Source of the DNA: Actinoplanes palleronii
GTDB taxonomy: Bacteria > Actinomycetota > Actinomycetes > Mycobacteriales > Micromonosporaceae
DNA: 58,807 nucleotides
Assembly: GCF_016862315.1 (NCBI RefSeq)
Contig: NZ_BOMS01000112.1
Location: forward strand, 1 to 58,807
Direction: 5' to 3'
The notes beneath the pieces were generated by a model. It made no database searches. It was given only the letters and a program-made list of their open reading frames with translations, and was not told the DNA's origin. Made by a program: the position numbers and the translations under genes. Shown piece by piece: positions 56,060-58,807 of the stretch (positions are counted from its first letter, which is position 1; the number at the start of each line of letters is the position of its first letter).

Positions 56060-57061
56060 ATGTCCGTGAACCTGCGCAACCGCAGCTTCCTCAAGGAACT
56101 CGACTTCACCCCGGACGAATGGCGTTTCCTGCTGCGGCTCGCCGCCCAGCTCAAGGCCGCCAAGTACACCGGTACCGAGGTGCCCCGGCTGACCGGGAAG
56201 AACATCGCGGTGATCTTCGAGAAGACCTCCACCCGGACCCGGTGCGCGTTCGAGGTGGCCGCACACGACCAGGGCGCGCACGTCACGTTCCTGGACCCGG
56301 CCAGCACCCAGCTCGGCCACAAGGAATCGATCGCGGACACCGCCAGGGTGCTCGGCCGCTTCTACGACGCCCTCGAGTACCGCGGCTTCGGCCAGGAGGG
56401 CGTGGAGACCCTGTCCCGCTACGCCGGCGTGCCGGTGTGGAACGGCCTCACCGACGAGTGGCACCCCACCCAGACCCTCTGCGACCTGCTCACCATGCGC
56501 GAGCACACGGTCAAGCACGACAACGAGATCACGTTCGCGTTCCTCGGCGACGCGCACAACAACGTGGGCAATTCGCTGCTGGTGGGCGGCGCGATGATGG
56601 GGATGGACGTGCGGATGGTCGCACCGCAGTCGCGGTGGAACCCGGACGAGGTGATCAAGGCGGCGCGGGCGATCGCGGAGACCACCGGCGCGCGGATCAC
56701 CCACACCGAGGACGTCGGCGAGGGGGTGCGCGACGCGGACTTCCTCTACACCGACGTGTGGCTGTCGATGGGTGAGCCGAAGCAGGCGTGGGACGAGCGG
56801 ATCGGGTTGCTCAAGCCGTACCAGATCAACAGGGGCGTGGTGCAGGCCACCGGGAACCCCGCGGTGAAGGTGATGCACTGCCTGCCGGCGTTCCACGACC
56901 GGCGGACCAAGGTCGGCGAGGAGATCTTCGAGCACACCGGCCTGGACGCGCTGGAGATCACCGACGACGTGTTCGAGTCGCCGTACTCGATCGTCTTCGA
57001 CCAGGCCGAGAACCGGATGCACACCATCAAGGCGATCATGGTCGCCACGCTGGGGGCCTGA
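56060..57061 (+). CDS. arcB: Ornithine carbamoyltransferase (catabolic, arcB type)
   Basis: 333 residues. STRTR (in EKTSTRTRCAFEVA) binds carbamoyl phosphate, HPTQTLCDLLT is the HPxQ motif and MHCLPAFHD is the HCLP ornithine loop. In this operon it should run in the catabolic direction, citrulline to ornithine and carbamoyl phosphate. The protein could equally be called argF by sequence alone. AAAGG precedes the ATG. Confidence 0.94.
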   Translation: MSVNLRNRSFLKELDFTPDEWRFLLRLAAQLKAAKYTGTEVPRLTGKNIAVIFEKTSTRTRCAFEVAAHDQGAHVTFLDPASTQLGHKESIADTARVLGRFYDALEYRGFGQEGVETLSRYAGVPVWNGLTDEWHPTQTLCDLLTMREHTVKHDNEITFAFLGDAHNNVGNSLLVGGAMMGMDVRMVAPQSRWNPDEVIKAARAIAETTGARITHTEDVGEGVRDADFLYTDVWLSMGEPKQAWDERIGLLKPYQINRGVVQATGNPAVKVMHCLPAFHDRRTKVGEEIFEHTGLDALEITDDVFESPYSIVFDQAENRMHTIKAIMVATLGA

Positions 57062-57064
57062 CCG

Positions 57065-57994
57065 ATGCGCATGGTCATCGCGATCGGGGGCAACGCGCTG
57101 CTGGAACGCGGTCAGCGGCCGGACGCCGCGGTGCAGCGCGCCAACGCGATCCGCGCGGTCGAGGCGCTGGCCCCGCTCGCCGGCGATCACGAGATCGTCA
57201 TCACGCACGGCAACGGGCCGCAGGTCGGGATGCTCGCCCTGCAGTCGGCGGCCGACCCGGCGCTGCAGGTGCCGTACCCGTTCGACGTGCTCGGCGCGCA
57301 GACCCAGGGCATGATCGGCTACTGGCTGCTGCAGGCGTTGCAGAACGCGCTGCCCGGCCGGCAGGTCGCCGCGATCCTGGACCAGACCCTGGTCTCCGCG
57401 GCCGACCCGGCCTTCGGCAGCCCGGCCAAGTTCGTCGGGCCGGTCTACGACGAGCAGACCGGCAAACGGCTGGCCGCCGAGCGCGGCTGGACGGTCGCCG
57501 CCGACGGCCCGCAGTGGCGGCGGGTGGTGCCGTCGCCGCAGCCACAGCGGATCGTGGAGACCCGGATCATCCGGTCGCTGCTGTTCGAGGGCACGGTCGT
57601 GGTCTGCGCCGGCGGCGGCGGGATCCCGGTGGTCCGTGACCAGGACGGTCAGCTGCGCGGCGTCGAAGCCGTCGTCGACAAGGACCTGGCCACCGCGGTG
57701 CTCGCCGAGTCCCTCGACGCCGACGCGCTGCTGCTGCTCACCGACGTGCCGGCGGTCCAGCGCGGCTTCGGCGGCCCGCAGCCGTCGCCGATCGCCCGGG
57801 CCACCCCCGCCGAGCTGCGGCGGGAACGGTTCCCGTCCGGCTCGATGGGTCCCAAGGTGGAGGCGGTCTGCCGGTTCGTCGAGCTGACCGGCGGGGTGGC
57901 CGCGATCGGCGCGCTCGACGACGCGGCGGCGATCCTGTCCGGCAAGGCCGGGACGGTGGTGACGCCGAGCGGAGAGGGCCTTCCGCCCCGGTGA
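57065..57994 (+). CDS. arcC: Carbamate kinase
   Basis: 309 residues. IAIGGNALLERG, ITHGNGPQVGML, CAGGGGIPVV, VDKDLATAVLAE and GSMGPKVEA are the carbamate kinase signatures. It transfers phosphate from carbamoyl phosphate to ADP, the ATP-yielding last step of the pathway. It lies 3 bp after arcB, so it is in the same transcript. Confidence 0.95.
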   Translation: MRMVIAIGGNALLERGQRPDAAVQRANAIRAVEALAPLAGDHEIVITHGNGPQVGMLALQSAADPALQVPYPFDVLGAQTQGMIGYWLLQALQNALPGRQVAAILDQTLVSAADPAFGSPAKFVGPVYDEQTGKRLAAERGWTVAADGPQWRRVVPSPQPQRIVETRIIRSLLFEGTVVVCAGGGGIPVVRDQDGQLRGVEAVVDKDLATAVLAESLDADALLLLTDVPAVQRGFGGPQPSPIARATPAELRRERFPSGSMGPKVEAVCRFVELTGGVAAIGALDDAAAILSGKAGTVVTPSGEGLPPR

Positions 57995-58009
57995 ACGCCT
58001 CCGTCGCGT

Positions 58010-58041
58010 CGGCCCGGCCCGGATCACCTCCGGCCGGGCCG
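58010..58041 (+). terminator. Terminator hairpin after the arc operon
   Basis: CGGCCCGGCC (58010-58019) pairs with GGCCGGGCCG (58032-58041) around a 12-nt loop, 15 nt after the arcC stop. Confidence 0.6.
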
Positions 58042-58046
58042 GCGTC

Positions 58047-58772
58047 ATGCTGACCGTCGCGCACGTCTCCGACCTGCACCTCGGCGCGCACGATCCGGAC
58101 ACGGTGCGGTCCCTGATCGCCGACGTGACCGCCGCGCGGCCGGTGCTGACCGTGGTCACCGGCGACGTGACGATGCGCGCCCGGGTGCGCGAATTCCGCC
58201 AGGCCAGGACGGTGCTCGACCGGTTGCCGCAGCCGCTGCTGGTGGTTCTCGGCAACCATGACCTGCCGCTGATCAGCCCGCTGCGGGTGCTGTGGCCGTA
58301 CGGTCGCTTCCGGACCTGGATCACCAGCGATCTGCAACCGGTCGTGCGGGTCCCGGGCCTGACCGCGGTGGGGCTGTCGTCGATGCCGCGCTGGCGGTGG
58401 AAGGACGGCCGGATCACCCGGCGCCAGGCGGCGCGGATCACCGGCACCTTCGGCGCCGCCGCGGAGCAGGACCTCCGGCTGGTCGCGCTGCACCATCCGC
58501 CGGGCAGTCTGGCCGGCCGGGGCCGGCTGCGGGAGGCGGTGCGCGAGGCAGGCGTCCACCTCCTGGTCGCCGGACACACCCACATCCCTGACGTACGACC
58601 GGAGCACGGCACCGTCGTGGTGGTCGCCGGCACCGCGACCAGCCATCGCACCCGCGGCACCGGCCAGTCGTGGAACCTGATCCGGATCAACTCCACCACG
58701 ATCACCGTCTGCGAGCGGTATGCCACCGGCGCCGGCTGGAGCACCGGCCGAGTGATCAAAGTCAGCCGCTAG
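58047..58772 (+). CDS. Calcineurin-like metallophosphoesterase
   Basis: 241 residues. The metal ligands are in SDLHLGAHD, VVTGDVTMRA, LGNHDLP, LHHPPG and AGHTHIPD, the complete set for a binuclear metallophosphoesterase. It would cleave phosphomonoesters or cyclic nucleotides; substrate unknown. No clear ribosome site precedes the ATG. It ends before a hairpin-family arm at the window edge. Confidence 0.88.
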   Translation: MLTVAHVSDLHLGAHDPDTVRSLIADVTAARPVLTVVTGDVTMRARVREFRQARTVLDRLPQPLLVVLGNHDLPLISPLRVLWPYGRFRTWITSDLQPVVRVPGLTAVGLSSMPRWRWKDGRITRRQAARITGTFGAAAEQDLRLVALHHPPGSLAGRGRLREAVREAGVHLLVAGHTHIPDVRPEHGTVVVVAGTATSHRTRGTGQSWNLIRINSTTITVCERYATGAGWSTGRVIKVSR

Positions 58773-58780
58773 CGGTCCCC

Positions 58781-58807
58781 GGCTGGTCGTGAGGGGTGCC
58801 TCGGCAC
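58781..58807. repeat. Left arm of the GAGACACCCCT hairpin repeat (right edge)
   Basis: GGCTGG, then TCGTG, then AGGGGTGCCTC (58781-58802) is the reverse complement, with two differences, of the arm at 10-30. The second arm would lie beyond the window. It is 8 bp after the phosphoesterase stop. Confidence 0.7.

Overview
The window is about 58.8 kb of very GC-rich chromosomal DNA from a filamentous-type actinomycete. An Actinoplanes-like member of the Micromonosporaceae is my best guess. The pointers are the base composition, GTG starts, leaderless TANNNT promoters, an LpqY-SugABC-type importer, large LuxR-family ATPase regulators and DUF6325/SHOCT/DUF1269 proteins. I see no rRNA, tRNA, CRISPR array, insertion sequence or prophage.

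Left part (1-23 kb) is a mixed housekeeping and regulatory region. It holds an ECF sigma factor with its zinc anti-sigma factor, an NADP/F420-type oxidoreductase, a PAS-PAS-GAF histidine kinase, a secreted HAD acid phosphatase and an alpha/beta hydrolase. A repeat-rich gap of about 0.8 kb follows, then a LuxR-type ATPase regulator, a Nudix hydrolase, an acyltransferase, an NTF2-like protein, a zinc alcohol dehydrogenase that appears to start at ATT, and an MmyB-type regulator. A divergent MFS exporter/MarR pair with a clear operator, a Cof-type phosphatase, an internally deleted phosphoketolase remnant and a trehalose-type ABC importer operon complete this part.

Right part (23.3-58 kb) reads as one stress/energy island: polyphosphate kinase 2, a P-type ATPase with unusual ion-site residues, RDD and YbdK proteins, DUF6325/SHOCT genes, DUF2252, two DUF1269 proteins, AI-2E and SulP transporters, a GH63-GH13 glycoside hydrolase pair, two LuxR-type ATPase regulators, a BrkB-like protein, a holin-like/phosphatase fusion, a class II amidotransferase and a full arginine deiminase operon (permease, arcA, ornithine carbamoyltransferase, arcC).

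The main discovery is a 17-bp inverted repeat, TCATCC-N5-GGATGA, which recurs with variations in about 13 places almost exclusively upstream of genes in this right part. It commonly lies 35-40 or 64-74 bp from the start codon, and three divergent promoter regions carry two copies whose centres are 50-54 bp apart. I read this as the operator of a regulon that unites the island. It does not match the DosR/DevR box as I know it.

A second notable element is a family of long hairpins (core AGGGGTGTCTC / GAGACACCCCT, flanked by GGCTGG / CCAGCC). Every copy whose neighbour is visible lies at the 3' end of a gene, so they look like U-tract-less terminators or a dispersed repeat that serves as one.
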